Source: Klenkia taihuensis
GTDB lineage: Bacteria; Actinomycetota; Actinomycetes; Mycobacteriales; Geodermatophilaceae
Direction: 5' to 3'
DNA length: 64,000 bases
Assembly: GCF_900112525.1 (NCBI RefSeq)
Contig: NZ_FOMD01000004.1
Location: 558,001 to 622,000 of the forward strand
Under the pieces are notes generated by a model that was not told the origin of the DNA, made no database searches, and was given only the letters and a program-made list of their open reading frames with translations. The position numbers were made by a program, and so were the translations under genes. Shown here one piece after another: positions 24,516 through 33,554 of the stretch (its first letter is position 1; each line of letters opens with the position of its first letter).

Positions 24516-26182
24516 GGGTCAGCGACACCGCCGACCTGTGGTGGAAGAACGCCGTCCTGTACTGCCTGGACGTCGAGACGTTCATGGACTGGGACGACGA
24601 CGGCAGCGGCGACTTCCCCGGCCTGGTGCAGCGCCTGGACCACCTGGTCGACCTGGGCGTCACCTGCCTGTGGCTGATGCCCTTCTACCCGACCGCCGAG
24701 CGGGACGACGGCTACGACATCACCGACTTCTACGGCGTGGACCCCAAGCTCGGCACCCACGGCGACCTGGTCGAGCTGGTCCGGACCGCGCACGACCGTG
24801 GCCTGCGGGTGATCGCCGACCTGGTGGTCAACCACACCTCCGACCAGCACCCCTGGTTCAAGGAGTCCCGCCGGTCGAAGGACAGCCCCAAGCGCGACTG
24901 GTACGTGTGGCGGGCCGACGCACCGCCGGACACCAGTGACCAGGTGGTCTTCCCCGACCAGGAGGACTCGATCTGGGAGCTCGACGAGCGCACCGGCGAG
25001 TACTACCTGCACCAGTTCTACAAGACCCAGCCCGACCTGGACGTGACGAACCCGCTGGTCCGCGACGAGATCGCCAAGATCGTGGGGTTCTGGACGCAGC
25101 TGGGGCTGGACGGCTTCCGGATGGACGCCGTCCCGTTCCTGCTGGACACCAACGGCGCCGAGGCCGACCGGCTGCCCGACCCGCACGCCTGGATGCGCGA
25201 CGTGCGCAGCTTCCTGGACCGCCGGACCAGCGGGGGGATCCTGCTCGGCGAGGTGAACCTGCCCTTCGAGCAGCAGCTGAAGTTCTTCGGCGGCGCCGAC
25301 GGCGACGAGCTGACGATGCAGTTCGACTTCATCTCGATGCAGGCCACCTACCTGTCGCTGGCCCGCTGCGACGCCGGCCCGCTGACCCGTGCGCTCACCG
25401 GGCGGCCCGCGACGTCGCCGCACTCGCAGTGGGCGACGTTCGTGCGCAACCACGACGAGCTGACCCTGGACAAGCTGACCGAGGACGAGCGGCAGGAGGT
25501 CTTCGCCGCGTTCGGGCCCGACCCGGCGATGCAGATCTACGACCGCGGGCTGATCCGCCGGCTGCCGCCGATGCTCGGCGGGGACCCGCGGCGGGTGCGG
25601 ATGGTCTACAGCCTGCTGTTCTCCCTGCCGGGGACGCCGACGATCTTCTACGGCGAGGAGATCGGCATGGGGGAGCAGCTCGACGTGGGCAGCCGCCTCG
25701 CCGTCCGCACCCCGATGCAGTGGACGTCGGGCACCAACGGCGGGTTCTCGCGGGCGAAGGCGTCGAAGCTGCCCGGCCCGGTGGTGACCGGCGGCTACGG
25801 GCCGGAGTTCGTCAACGTGGCCGACCAGCGCAAGGACCCCGACTCCCTGCTGTCGTTCTTCCGCCGGCTGGTCTCGCGCCGCAAGGAGTGCCCGGAGCTC
25901 GGCTGGGGCGAGTTCGAGGTGCTGGAGCAGCCGCACGCCGCGGTCCTCGCGCACCTGTGCTCCTGGGACGACGGTGCTCTGGTCGCGCTGCACAACCTCG
26001 GCCCGGAGCCCGCGGTGGTGCCGGTGGAGCTGGACGGCTGCGGGGCCGAGCACCTGCTGGCCGACCTGCTGGTGGAGGGGACGACGGCGCTGGACGAGCG
26101 GGGGCGGGCGGACGTGCCGCTGGAGGGCTACGGCTACCGGTGGCTGCGGGTGGTGGCGCCGGGGACGCGGCGGTTGCTGTGA
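24512..26182 (+). CDS. GH13 alpha-amylase family protein (trehalose synthase-like)
   Basis: A 556-residue GH13 enzyme with a complete catalytic site: DLVVNHTSD (region I, about 103-111), GFRMDAV (nucleophile Asp205), LLGEVNLP (acid Glu247) and RNHDEL (Asp315). The N-terminus WWKNAVLYCLDVETFMDWD and the DGYDITDFYGVDP segment place it near trehalose synthase (maltose glucosylmutase, GH13_16). A short beta C-terminal domain follows. It may interconvert maltose and trehalose or act on related glucans. It overlaps both neighbours by 4 bases, so three proteins are made in step. Confidence 0.87.
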   Translation: MRVSDTADLWWKNAVLYCLDVETFMDWDDDGSGDFPGLVQRLDHLVDLGVTCLWLMPFYPTAERDDGYDITDFYGVDPKLGTHGDLVELVRTAHDRGLRVIADLVVNHTSDQHPWFKESRRSKDSPKRDWYVWRADAPPDTSDQVVFPDQEDSIWELDERTGEYYLHQFYKTQPDLDVTNPLVRDEIAKIVGFWTQLGLDGFRMDAVPFLLDTNGAEADRLPDPHAWMRDVRSFLDRRTSGGILLGEVNLPFEQQLKFFGGADGDELTMQFDFISMQATYLSLARCDAGPLTRALTGRPATSPHSQWATFVRNHDELTLDKLTEDERQEVFAAFGPDPAMQIYDRGLIRRLPPMLGGDPRRVRMVYSLLFSLPGTPTIFYGEEIGMGEQLDVGSRLAVRTPMQWTSGTNGGFSRAKASKLPGPVVTGGYGPEFVNVADQRKDPDSLLSFFRRLVSRRKECPELGWGEFEVLEQPHAAVLAHLCSWDDGALVALHNLGPEPAVVPVELDGCGAEHLLADLLVEGTTALDERGRADVPLEGYGYRWLRVVAPGTRRLL

Positions 26183-26769
26183 CCGCGCCGGACGACGACT
26201 CGGTCCTCGCCGGCGTCGGGCCGCGGCTGCGGGCGCTGCGGCAGCGGCGGGACCAGACGCTGACGGGGCTGTCGGCGGCGACGGGGATCTCGGTGAGCAC
26301 GCTCTCGCGGTTGGAGTCCGGTGGGCGCAAGCCGACGCTGGAGCTGCTGCTGCCGATCGCGCGGGCGCACGGGGTGGCGCTGGACGAGCTGGTCGGGGCG
26401 CCGCGGGTGGGGGACCCGCGGGTGCGGGCGGACCCGGTCGAGATGCACGGCATGACGATGTGGCCGCTGTCGTCGCAGCCGGGGGGTCTGCAGGCCTACA
26501 AGCTGGTCGTGCGACCGGGGACGGGCCGGGGGGAGCCGGACCAGAAGACGCACGAGGGCTACGACTGGCTGTACGTGCTGTCGGGGCGGCTGCGGCTGGT
26601 GCTCGCGGAGCACGACCTGGTGCTGGGCCGGGGGGAGGCGGCGGAGTTCGACACCCGGACGCCGCACTGGTTCGGCAGCGCCGACGACCGGCCGGTGGAG
26701 CTGCTGGCGCTGTTCAGCAAGCAGGGGGAGCGGCTGCACCTGCGCGCCCGGCCGAAGGGGTCGGGCTGA
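26179..26769 (+). CDS. XRE-family regulator with C-terminal cupin
   Basis: A 196-residue regulator. Residues about 12-70 form an HTH (LRALRQRRDQTLTGLSAATG, STLSRLESGGRKPTLELLLP), and residues about 110-185 form a cupin barrel (HEGYDWLYVLSGRLRLVLAEH, PHWFGS) that may bind a small ligand. GTG overlaps the GH13 stop. Encoded in the oxidoreductase-GH13 operon, it is likely an autoregulator of that operon. Confidence 0.88.
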   Translation: MTAPDDDSVLAGVGPRLRALRQRRDQTLTGLSAATGISVSTLSRLESGGRKPTLELLLPIARAHGVALDELVGAPRVGDPRVRADPVEMHGMTMWPLSSQPGGLQAYKLVVRPGTGRGEPDQKTHEGYDWLYVLSGRLRLVLAEHDLVLGRGEAAEFDTRTPHWFGSADDRPVELLALFSKQGERLHLRARPKGSG

Positions 26770-26790
26770 GGGTCGTGGCAGGCTGCTGAG

Positions 26791-27345
26791 GTGGCCGTCT
26801 CCTCCCTGGACCCCGCCCGTACCGCGCTGGTCGTCGTGGACCTGCAGCGGGGGGTGGTGAGCCGCGACGTGGGTCCGCACCCGGCGGACACGGTGCTGGA
26901 GAACGCGCTGCAGCTGGCCGAGGCGTTCCGGGCGGCCGGGGCGCCGGTGGTGCTGGTGAAGGCCGAGCCGGGGGAGGCCCCGCCGGCGGACGCGGACGTG
27001 CAGCGGACGGCGGCGACCCCGCCGGTGGGCGACGTGGTGGACGAGCTGGCGCCGCTGGGTGACCTCGTGGTGGTCAAGCACGGGTGGAGCGCGTTCCACG
27101 GCACGGACCTGTCCTCGGAGCTGCGGGACCGCTCGGTGGACACGGTGGTGCTGGTCGGCCTGGCGACCAACATGGGCGTGGAGTCCACCGCGCGGGACGC
27201 CCGGGAGCACGGGTTCGCCGTCGTCGTGGTCGAGGACGCGACGAGCAGCACGGACGCCGTCATGCACGAGTTCGCCGTCGCCCGGATCTTCCCGCTCATC
27301 GCCCGCGTCACCACCACCGCCGGAGCCCTCGCCGCCCTCGCCTGA
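26791..27345 (+). CDS. Isochorismatase-like hydrolase lacking the usual cysteine
   Basis: A 184-residue protein of the isochorismatase/cysteine hydrolase fold. The Asp (VVVDLQRG, near residue 17) and Lys (VVVKHGWSAFHGTDL) are present. The loop that usually reads T-x-x-C-V reads ATNMGVEST, so the catalytic Cys is replaced by Gly, as in true isochorismatases. It may hydrolyse an enol ether rather than an amide. No siderophore genes lie near. It follows the XRE-cupin gene by 21 bases and probably shares its transcript. Confidence 0.82.
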   Translation: MAVSSLDPARTALVVVDLQRGVVSRDVGPHPADTVLENALQLAEAFRAAGAPVVLVKAEPGEAPPADADVQRTAATPPVGDVVDELAPLGDLVVVKHGWSAFHGTDLSSELRDRSVDTVVLVGLATNMGVESTARDAREHGFAVVVVEDATSSTDAVMHEFAVARIFPLIARVTTTAGALAALA

Positions 27346-27358
27346 CCCCGGCCGGGCG

Positions 27359-29179
27359 TCAGAAGGGCGGCGGGTCGGCCTCGTCCGCGGTGGGGGTGTT
27401 CTCCGGTGTCCCGGCCGCCGCGCGGGCGAGGGCAGCGTCGAGCTCGGCCTCGATCTCGGCGGCCAGGCGTGCCCGGTCGACCGCGGCCTGACGGCGGGCG
27501 GCGCGATCGTCCGGGGTGGGCGAGCGGAAGCGGGCGGGGGTGCGGCCGAAGAGACCGGTGAGCACGTCGGGGCACGTGGGTATCGACATGTCGACCTCGG
27601 CCATCCCGGCGGGCCGGGTGGTGCGGGTGGGACCGCCGGGCGGGGTGACGTGCAGCGTGCCGTCGGCGTCCATCGCGAACACCCAGCCCCGGGCGTGCGT
27701 CTTCAGCCGGTGGTGCCGTCGGCACAGGCACACCAGGTTCGACACGCACGTCGGGCCGCCCGCGGCCGGGTCGTCGTGGTCGCGGGGGACCACGTGGTCC
27801 AGGTCCGCATACTCCGCCGGCCGGGCGCAGCCGGGGAAGCGGCAGTGCCGGTCACGGGCCTTGACGAACCTGGTCTGCGCGGCGCTCGGGGCGTACCGGT
27901 CGACCGGTGGCGGCGGTCCGAGCCCGCCACCCCGCCGGACGGCCGCCCTCAGCTCCGCCGCCGAGGCCACGGCCCGGAGCCGCCCCGTGCCGTCGACGAC
28001 CTCGAACCAGACCTCGCCGCCGTCGACCCGCGCGATCGGTCCGGCGGACGTCAGCGCCCCGAACCGGGCCAGGACCTCCGCGACCGCCACCGGCGTGACC
28101 GGCAGCCGACCCACCGACCCGACCCTGGACCCAGTGGGTGCAGGTGCAGGCGAGGAGTCGGACGAACTGCCGAGGTCGTCCGGCACGGGGCCGAGGTCGT
28201 CCAGGTCGGCGAGGTCCACCTGCAGCCGCAGGTGCCAGCAGGCGCGGGCGACCTCGTCGGGCACGCTGTCCCACGGCCGGGTGAGCAGCTGCTTGAGCGC
28301 ATCGACCCGGAGCTGGCCGATGGGCCGCCGGTCGCCGGCCTTGTGCATCGTCGCAGCCATGGCGTCGAGCACCGCTTGCATGGCCGCTGCGTCCGCGGCG
28401 TCCAGCAGGTCGGCCCGCAGGCCGGCGAGGCCGTCGCCGCAGCCGGTGACGGAGACGTTCTGCTTCCGCTTCCTGCGCTCCGCCCGCCGCTGGGCCTCGG
28501 CCGGGTCCGCGGCGACGAGTGCACCGCCGATGCGGTCGGCGAGCGGGGTGGGGCCGATGCCCTCGCCGATCCAGCGCAGGCCCCGGGCGGCCACGGCGTC
28601 GACCACGTCGTCGTCCAGGCTCCCGCCCGCTGACCTCTTGCGGTGGGCGAGGGCGTCGACGAGCACCTGCGCGCGGCGGACGTCGACGCGACCGTCGGCC
28701 AGCGCTTCCCACACCCTGGGCAACTGCTCCACCAGGGCGCGCTGCCTGTCGACCAGGACGGACGCCGTCCCGGTGCCGATCCCGAGCACGACCGCGACCT
28801 CGTCGGGCACCCAGTCGTCCGGTCGGTCGGGGTCGTCGGGGTCGTCGGCGCGGGAGCCGGGGAGCGTGGACTGCCGGGGCTGCAGCTCCGCCAGTCGGGA
28901 GAGGGCGGCGGCCTGCAGTGCGTGCAGCTGCGCCTGCGCCTCGGCGACGTCGCGGAGCACGGCGTGCACCTCGGCCCGCCCGGTGGCGGACGTGACGAGC
29001 AGGTCGGCCAACCGGGTCGGGCGGTAGGTCAGGGTGGCTGTGTCGTCGTCGACCGCGACCTGGGCGATGCGCTCGGCCTCGAGGACGGCTGCGCGAGCGG
29101 CGGCGGAGGCGAAGACCTCGACCTGGGCGATGCCCAGCGAGACCCCGAGCCGGCTGCCGACCACCATGTCCTGCTGCAC
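27359..29179 (-). CDS. DUF222 / HNH endonuclease domain protein
   Basis: A 606-residue member of the 13E12-repeat/DUF222 family common in actinomycetes. DUF222 covers about residues 30-390. Then comes an HNH nuclease with CRFPGCARPA, YADLDHVVP, and CVSNLVCLCRRHHRLKTH, giving paired Cys and the His-Asn-His set. I use GTG 29179, 8 bases after GGAGG, not the GTG 9 bases further upstream. Such proteins occur in multiple copies per genome and are often linked to mobile DNA; the exact role is unknown. A heptanucleotide tandem repeat lies upstream. Confidence 0.85.
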   Translation of the reverse strand: MQQDMVVGSRLGVSLGIAQVEVFASAAARAAVLEAERIAQVAVDDDTATLTYRPTRLADLLVTSATGRAEVHAVLRDVAEAQAQLHALQAAALSRLAELQPRQSTLPGSRADDPDDPDRPDDWVPDEVAVVLGIGTGTASVLVDRQRALVEQLPRVWEALADGRVDVRRAQVLVDALAHRKRSAGGSLDDDVVDAVAARGLRWIGEGIGPTPLADRIGGALVAADPAEAQRRAERRKRKQNVSVTGCGDGLAGLRADLLDAADAAAMQAVLDAMAATMHKAGDRRPIGQLRVDALKQLLTRPWDSVPDEVARACWHLRLQVDLADLDDLGPVPDDLGSSSDSSPAPAPTGSRVGSVGRLPVTPVAVAEVLARFGALTSAGPIARVDGGEVWFEVVDGTGRLRAVASAAELRAAVRRGGGLGPPPPVDRYAPSAAQTRFVKARDRHCRFPGCARPAEYADLDHVVPRDHDDPAAGGPTCVSNLVCLCRRHHRLKTHARGWVFAMDADGTLHVTPPGGPTRTTRPAGMAEVDMSIPTCPDVLTGLFGRTPARFRSPTPDDRAARRQAAVDRARLAAEIEAELDAALARAAAGTPENTPTADEADPPPF

Positions 29180-29312
29180 CGCCGCCACCTCCGTCTCGTT
29201 CGATCAGGTGTTCGAAGCCTACGGCACGGAAACGGCTAGGACAAGGCGAAACTGCAGGTCGGAGCCCCGTCCACAGCTATCGGCAGACCTGTCAGAGGGG
29301 TATGCCAGGATC

Positions 29313-29414
29313 CCGCGAGCCGCGAGCCGCGAGCCGCGAGCCGCGAGCCGCGAGCCGCGAGCCGCGAGCCGCGAGCCGCGAGCCGCGAGCCGCGAGCCGC
29401 GAGCCGCGAGCCGC
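29313..29414. repeat. Tandem 7-bp repeat, about 14.5 copies
   Basis: The unit ccgcgag is repeated 14 times without error from 29313 to 29410, followed by a partial unit. It lies between the end of a TauE/SafE gene and the start of the DUF222-HNH gene, both on the minus strand. The remaining 29180-29425 holds no gene. Copy number is likely variable between strains. Confidence 0.95.
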
Positions 29415-29425
29415 TGAGAGCACGG

Positions 29426-30187
29426 TCAACCGAAGGCGTCGAAGCCCAGCTTGATGGCCAGCCCGAGGCCCAGGACGGCGATGACCCGGCGCAGCCAGGT
29501 GCCGTCGACCCGGCGCACCACCCGCGGGCCCAGCCGGCCACCGACGAAGAAGCCGAGGGCCAGCGGCAGCATCGCCGCCCAGGCCACGTCGGCGAACAGC
29601 GCGAAGCCGATCGCGGCCACCAGGTTGGCCACGAACAGCAGCACGTTCTTCGCCGCGTTGCCCCGGGCCACCGTCGTCCCGGTCGCCAGCAGGAACATCG
29701 CCAGCATGAGGACACCGGCCGCCGCCCCGAAGTAGCCGCCGTAGATCGCGATCGCGTACACCCCGACCGCCAGCCACCGGCCCGACCCGCCCGGGTGCCG
29801 GGCGCCCTCGACGGCCAGCTCCCGCGGCGGCCGCTGCACGAGGATCGCCACCGAGGCCCCGGCGATGAGGAAGGGCACGATGCGCTCGAACCCGCCGGCC
29901 GGGGTGATCAGCAGCAGCACGGTGCCGGTGACGCCGCCCAGCAGCGCGGCCACCGAGAGGCGCGCCAGCCGCCGTCCCTGCCCCACCAGCTCCGGGCGCG
30001 AGGCGCTCACCGACCCGACCCCGTTGAACACCAGCGCCACGGTGTTGGTCACGTTCGCCACCACCGGCGGCAGCCCGGCGGCCAGCAGCGCCGGGTAGCT
30101 GACCAGGGACGCCAACCCGGCGATCGAGCCCGCCAGCCCGCCACCGACGCCGGCGAGCAGCAGCAGCAGCCAGGTCAGCACGCTCAC
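29426..30187 (-). CDS. Sulfite exporter TauE/SafE family permease
   Basis: A 253-residue membrane protein with about eight hydrophobic helices and the internally repeated TauE/SafE layout. Motifs are SLVSYPALLAAGLPPVVANVTN in the first half and GGYFGAAAGVLM, NAAKNVLLFVANLVAA in the second. Such proteins move sulfite, sulfonates or related anions; the substrate here is unknown. GTG 30187 overlaps the upstream TauE/SafE stop (GTGA). The tandem pair may form a hetero-oligomer. Confidence 0.87.
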   Translation of the reverse strand: MSVLTWLLLLLAGVGGGLAGSIAGLASLVSYPALLAAGLPPVVANVTNTVALVFNGVGSVSASRPELVGQGRRLARLSVAALLGGVTGTVLLLITPAGGFERIVPFLIAGASVAILVQRPPRELAVEGARHPGGSGRWLAVGVYAIAIYGGYFGAAAGVLMLAMFLLATGTTVARGNAAKNVLLFVANLVAAIGFALFADVAWAAMLPLALGFFVGGRLGPRVVRRVDGTWLRRVIAVLGLGLAIKLGFDAFG

Positions 30188-30954
30188 CGGGTCACCAGCA
30201 CCACGATCGCCACGACCCCGACCGCGACGATCAGGGACCGGAGCAGCCAGGACGGCAGCCGGCGTCCGTACCGCCCGCCAAGGAAGCCCCCCACGAGCGA
30301 CCCGGCCGCCACCAGGCCCGCGGCGACCCAGTCGACGCGGTCGGTGGCGACGACCGCGTAGGTGATCGCGGCGACGGCGTTCACGCCCAGGGTGAGCACG
30401 TTCTTCAGCGCGTTGAGCTGCTGCAGGGAGTGGGGGAGCAGCAGCCCGAACAGCCCGATCTGCAGCACGCCCTGGCTGGCCGCGAAGTAGCCGCCGTACG
30501 TGCCGGTGGCGTAGGCGCACCCGAACAACGCCGCGGTCCGGCCCGGGCCCACGCGGTCGGTGGGCGAGGACCGGTGCCGGAGCCACCGCTGCAGCAGGGG
30601 CTGCACCGCGACCAGGACGACGGCGAGCGCCACCAGCACCGGGACGACGGTCTCGAACGCCGCGGCCGGCAGGTGCAGCAGCAGGAACGCCCCGGTCAGC
30701 GCCCCCAGCACCGACGCGGGGAACAGCGAGAGCAGCAGCCGGCGCTGGCCGGTCAGCTCACGCCGGTAGCCCAGCGCGCCGGTCAGGTTGCCCGGCACCA
30801 GGCCCATCGAGTTCGACACCGTCGCGGTCACCGGCGGCAGCCCGACGGCCAGCAGCACCGGGAAGGTCACCAGCGTTCCCGACCCGACGACGGCGTTGAT
30901 GCCGCCCGCCGCCAGGCCGGCCGCGACGACGGCGACCATCTCCCAGACGGTCAC
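30184..30954 (-). CDS. Sulfite exporter TauE/SafE family permease, second copy
   Basis: A 256-residue TauE/SafE protein, clearly paralogous to its downstream neighbour: LVTFPVLLAVGLPPVTATVSN and GGYFAASQGVLQ, NALKNVLTLGVNAVAA match the neighbour's motifs. GTG 30954 overlaps the stop of the DUF3516 helicase gene, so all three genes are coupled. The two copies have diverged well, so the duplication is old. Confidence 0.87.
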   Translation of the reverse strand: MTVWEMVAVVAAGLAAGGINAVVGSGTLVTFPVLLAVGLPPVTATVSNSMGLVPGNLTGALGYRRELTGQRRLLLSLFPASVLGALTGAFLLLHLPAAAFETVVPVLVALAVVLVAVQPLLQRWLRHRSSPTDRVGPGRTAALFGCAYATGTYGGYFAASQGVLQIGLFGLLLPHSLQQLNALKNVLTLGVNAVAAITYAVVATDRVDWVAAGLVAAGSLVGGFLGGRYGRRLPSWLLRSLIVAVGVVAIVVLVTR

Positions 30955-33455
30955 GAGTCCTTGCGTCCGGCATCGACCACCCGCAGCACGGGTGCGCCCT
31001 GGTCGTCGGAGGCCTCCAGGTCGACCTCGACGTCGATGCCCCAGTCGTGGTCGCCGTCCGGGTCGTCGATGATCTGCCGCACCTCCCACACCCCCGGGCG
31101 CGAGGTGCGGTCGACGACGAACAGCCCCGGCCCGCGCGCGTCGGCGCCGGTGAGCACCTCGGTGTGCTGCGCGAAGTAGGCCCGCACGACCTCGCCCCAG
31201 CGCTCGGCGTCCCAGCCCGAGCCGGCGTCCAGCTCGCCCAGGTCGTACCAGCGCCGCCGGGCCCAGAACTGCACCCGCTGCCAGACCGCGTTGCGCACCA
31301 TCGCGGTGAACGCCCGCACGTTGCCGGTCAGCGGCCGCGGTCGGGCGGGCACCGCGGGGACCGCGACGTCGGCGACCGGGTTCGTCAGCTCCTCCCACTC
31401 GTCCAGCAGCGACGAGTCCACCTGCCGCACCACCTCGCCCAGCCACTCGACGACGTCGGTGACCTCCTCGGTGCGGGCCTCGGCCGGGACGCCGGACCGC
31501 AACGCCCGGTAGGCGTCGGTCAGGTAGCGCAGCACCGCCCCCTCCGACCGGGTCAGCCCGTAGGCGTTGACCAGCTCGCGGAAGGTGTAGGCGTTCTCCC
31601 ACATGTCCCGGACGACGGACTTCGGCGAGGGCTCCACCGCGGCGGCCCACGGGTTGCCGCGCACGAACGTCTCGTGCGCCGCCGCCAGCAGCTCCTCCAG
31701 CGGCTTGGGGTAGGTGACCTCCTCGAGGAGCTCCATCCGCTCCTCGTACTCGATGCCCTCGGCCTTCATCTCGGCCACGGCCTCGCCCCGGGCCTTGTTC
31801 AGCTGCGCGCCGAGGATCTGCCGCGGGTCGTCCAGCGTGGACTCGATGACGCTCACGACGTCGACCACGAAGGTCTCCGACGCCGGGTCCAGCAGGTCGA
31901 TGACGGCGAGGGCGAACGTCGACAGCTGCTGGTTCAGCGCGAACCCCGGCGGCAGGTCACCGGTCAGCCGGTAGGTCGGCCGGCCGTCCACGACGACCCG
32001 CTCGACGACCTCGGCGGCGATGAGCGTGCGGCCGATGCCGATCGCGTCGCGGATGTGCTTGAGCTGCCGCTTGCGCGGCTCGTGGTTGTCGGTGAGCAGC
32101 TGCGCCAGTGCCGCCACCGGGTCGCCCGGGCGGGCCAGCACGTTGAGCAGCATCCCGGTGGTGACCTGGAAGTGGCTGGTCAGCGCCTCGGGCTCGGCGG
32201 TCTCCAGCCGCTGCGCCGTCGCCTCGCTCCACGGCACCATGCCCTCGGGCACCTTCTTGCGCACCAGCTTGCGGCGCTTCTTCGGGTCGTCGGCCACCTT
32301 GGCGAACTGCTTGAGGTTCTCCACCTCGTGCTCGGGCGCCTGGACGACGACGTACCCCGCGGTGTCGAACCCGGCGCGGCCGGCCCGCCCGGCGATCTGG
32401 TGGAACTCGCGCGCCGAGAGCAGCCGCATGCGGGTGCCGTCGTACTTGGACAGCGCGGAGAACACCACGGTGCGGATCGGCACGTTGATGCCCACGCCCA
32501 GGGTGTCGGTGCCGCAGATGACCTTGAGCAGCCCGGCCTGGGCCAGCTGCTCCACCAGCCGCCGGTACTTGGGCAGCATCCCGGCGTGGTGCACGCCGAT
32601 CCCGTGCCGCACCAGCCGCGACAGCGTCGTCCCGAAGGCGCTGGAGAAGCGGAACCCGCCGATCAGGTCGGCGATCCTCGCCTTCTCCTCCTTGGTGCAC
32701 ACGTTGACGCTCATCAGCGCCTGCGCGCGCTCCAGCGCGGCGGCCTGGGTGAAGTGCACGACGTAGACCGGCGCCTGCCGGGTGTCCAGCAGCTCCTGGA
32801 TCGTCTCGTGCGCCGGGGTGGTGGCGTAGCTGAAGTGCAGCGGCACCGGCCGCTCGGCGCCGGCAACCAGCGCGGTGGGCCGGCCGGTGCGGCGGGTGAG
32901 GTCCTCGCGCAGCGCGGTGGTGTCGCCGAGGGTGGCCGACATCAGCAGGAACTGGGCGCCCGGCAGCTCGAGGATGGGCACCTGCCAGGCCCAGCCGCGG
33001 TCGGGGTCGCCGTAGAAGTGGAACTCGTCCATGACGACCAGGCCGATGTCGGCCTCGGGGCCCTCGCGCAGCGCGATGTTGGCCAGCACCTCGGCGGTGC
33101 AGGCGATGATCGGGGCGTCGGCGTTGACCGCGGCGTCGCCGGTGAGCATGCCGACGTTCTCCGCGCCGAACACCCCGCACAGGGCGAAGAACTTCTCGCT
33201 GACCAGCGCCTTGATCGGCGCGGTGTAGAAGCTCACCCGGTCCTGGGCGAGCGCGGCGTACTGCGCGCCGGTCGCCACCAGCGACTTGCCCGACCCGGTG
33301 GGGGTCGCCAGCACCACGTTGGCGCCGCTGACCAGCTCGATCAGCGCCTCCTCCTGGTGCGGGTACAGCTCGGTGCCCGCCTCCGACGCCCAGGCGGCGA
33401 ACTCGGTGAACAGGGTGTCGGCGTCGGCGCCGTCAGGAGGGGAGAGAACAGCCAT
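30951..33455 (-). CDS. DEAD/DEAH helicase with DUF3516
   Basis: An 834-residue SF2 helicase. Motif I ATPTGSGKS (50-58), motif II MDEFH (142-146), LMSATLGDT and QIAGRAGRAG are intact; the C-terminal half is the DUF3516 domain found in actinobacterial helicases of this size. It resembles Ski2-like RNA helicases, so RNA metabolism is likely, but the substrate is unknown. ATG 33455 follows GGAGAGAAC-like sequence on the opposite strand only weakly; the start agrees with family N-termini. It is the first gene of the three-gene minus-strand operon. Confidence 0.9.
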   Translation of the reverse strand: MAVLSPPDGADADTLFTEFAAWASEAGTELYPHQEEALIELVSGANVVLATPTGSGKSLVATGAQYAALAQDRVSFYTAPIKALVSEKFFALCGVFGAENVGMLTGDAAVNADAPIIACTAEVLANIALREGPEADIGLVVMDEFHFYGDPDRGWAWQVPILELPGAQFLLMSATLGDTTALREDLTRRTGRPTALVAGAERPVPLHFSYATTPAHETIQELLDTRQAPVYVVHFTQAAALERAQALMSVNVCTKEEKARIADLIGGFRFSSAFGTTLSRLVRHGIGVHHAGMLPKYRRLVEQLAQAGLLKVICGTDTLGVGINVPIRTVVFSALSKYDGTRMRLLSAREFHQIAGRAGRAGFDTAGYVVVQAPEHEVENLKQFAKVADDPKKRRKLVRKKVPEGMVPWSEATAQRLETAEPEALTSHFQVTTGMLLNVLARPGDPVAALAQLLTDNHEPRKRQLKHIRDAIGIGRTLIAAEVVERVVVDGRPTYRLTGDLPPGFALNQQLSTFALAVIDLLDPASETFVVDVVSVIESTLDDPRQILGAQLNKARGEAVAEMKAEGIEYEERMELLEEVTYPKPLEELLAAAHETFVRGNPWAAAVEPSPKSVVRDMWENAYTFRELVNAYGLTRSEGAVLRYLTDAYRALRSGVPAEARTEEVTDVVEWLGEVVRQVDSSLLDEWEELTNPVADVAVPAVPARPRPLTGNVRAFTAMVRNAVWQRVQFWARRRWYDLGELDAGSGWDAERWGEVVRAYFAQHTEVLTGADARGPGLFVVDRTSRPGVWEVRQIIDDPDGDHDWGIDVEVDLEASDDQGAPVLRVVDAGRKDS

Positions 33456-33554
33456 GGTGTCCCCAGGGTCCCGCACGCGTGCCCGCCGGACGCCGGGGGT
33501 AGGGCGGGTGCGGGTCGAGGCCAGGCCGCGCACACCAGACCGAGGAGCCTGATC

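Noticed and set aside
29313-29414. CRISPR array
   Set aside because: The unit is 7 bases with no spacers; it is a simple tandem repeat.
33456-33554. Stress sigma-factor promoter before the SDR gene
   Set aside because: A GGGTA-like -10 is present near 33500, but no matching -35 could be seen.
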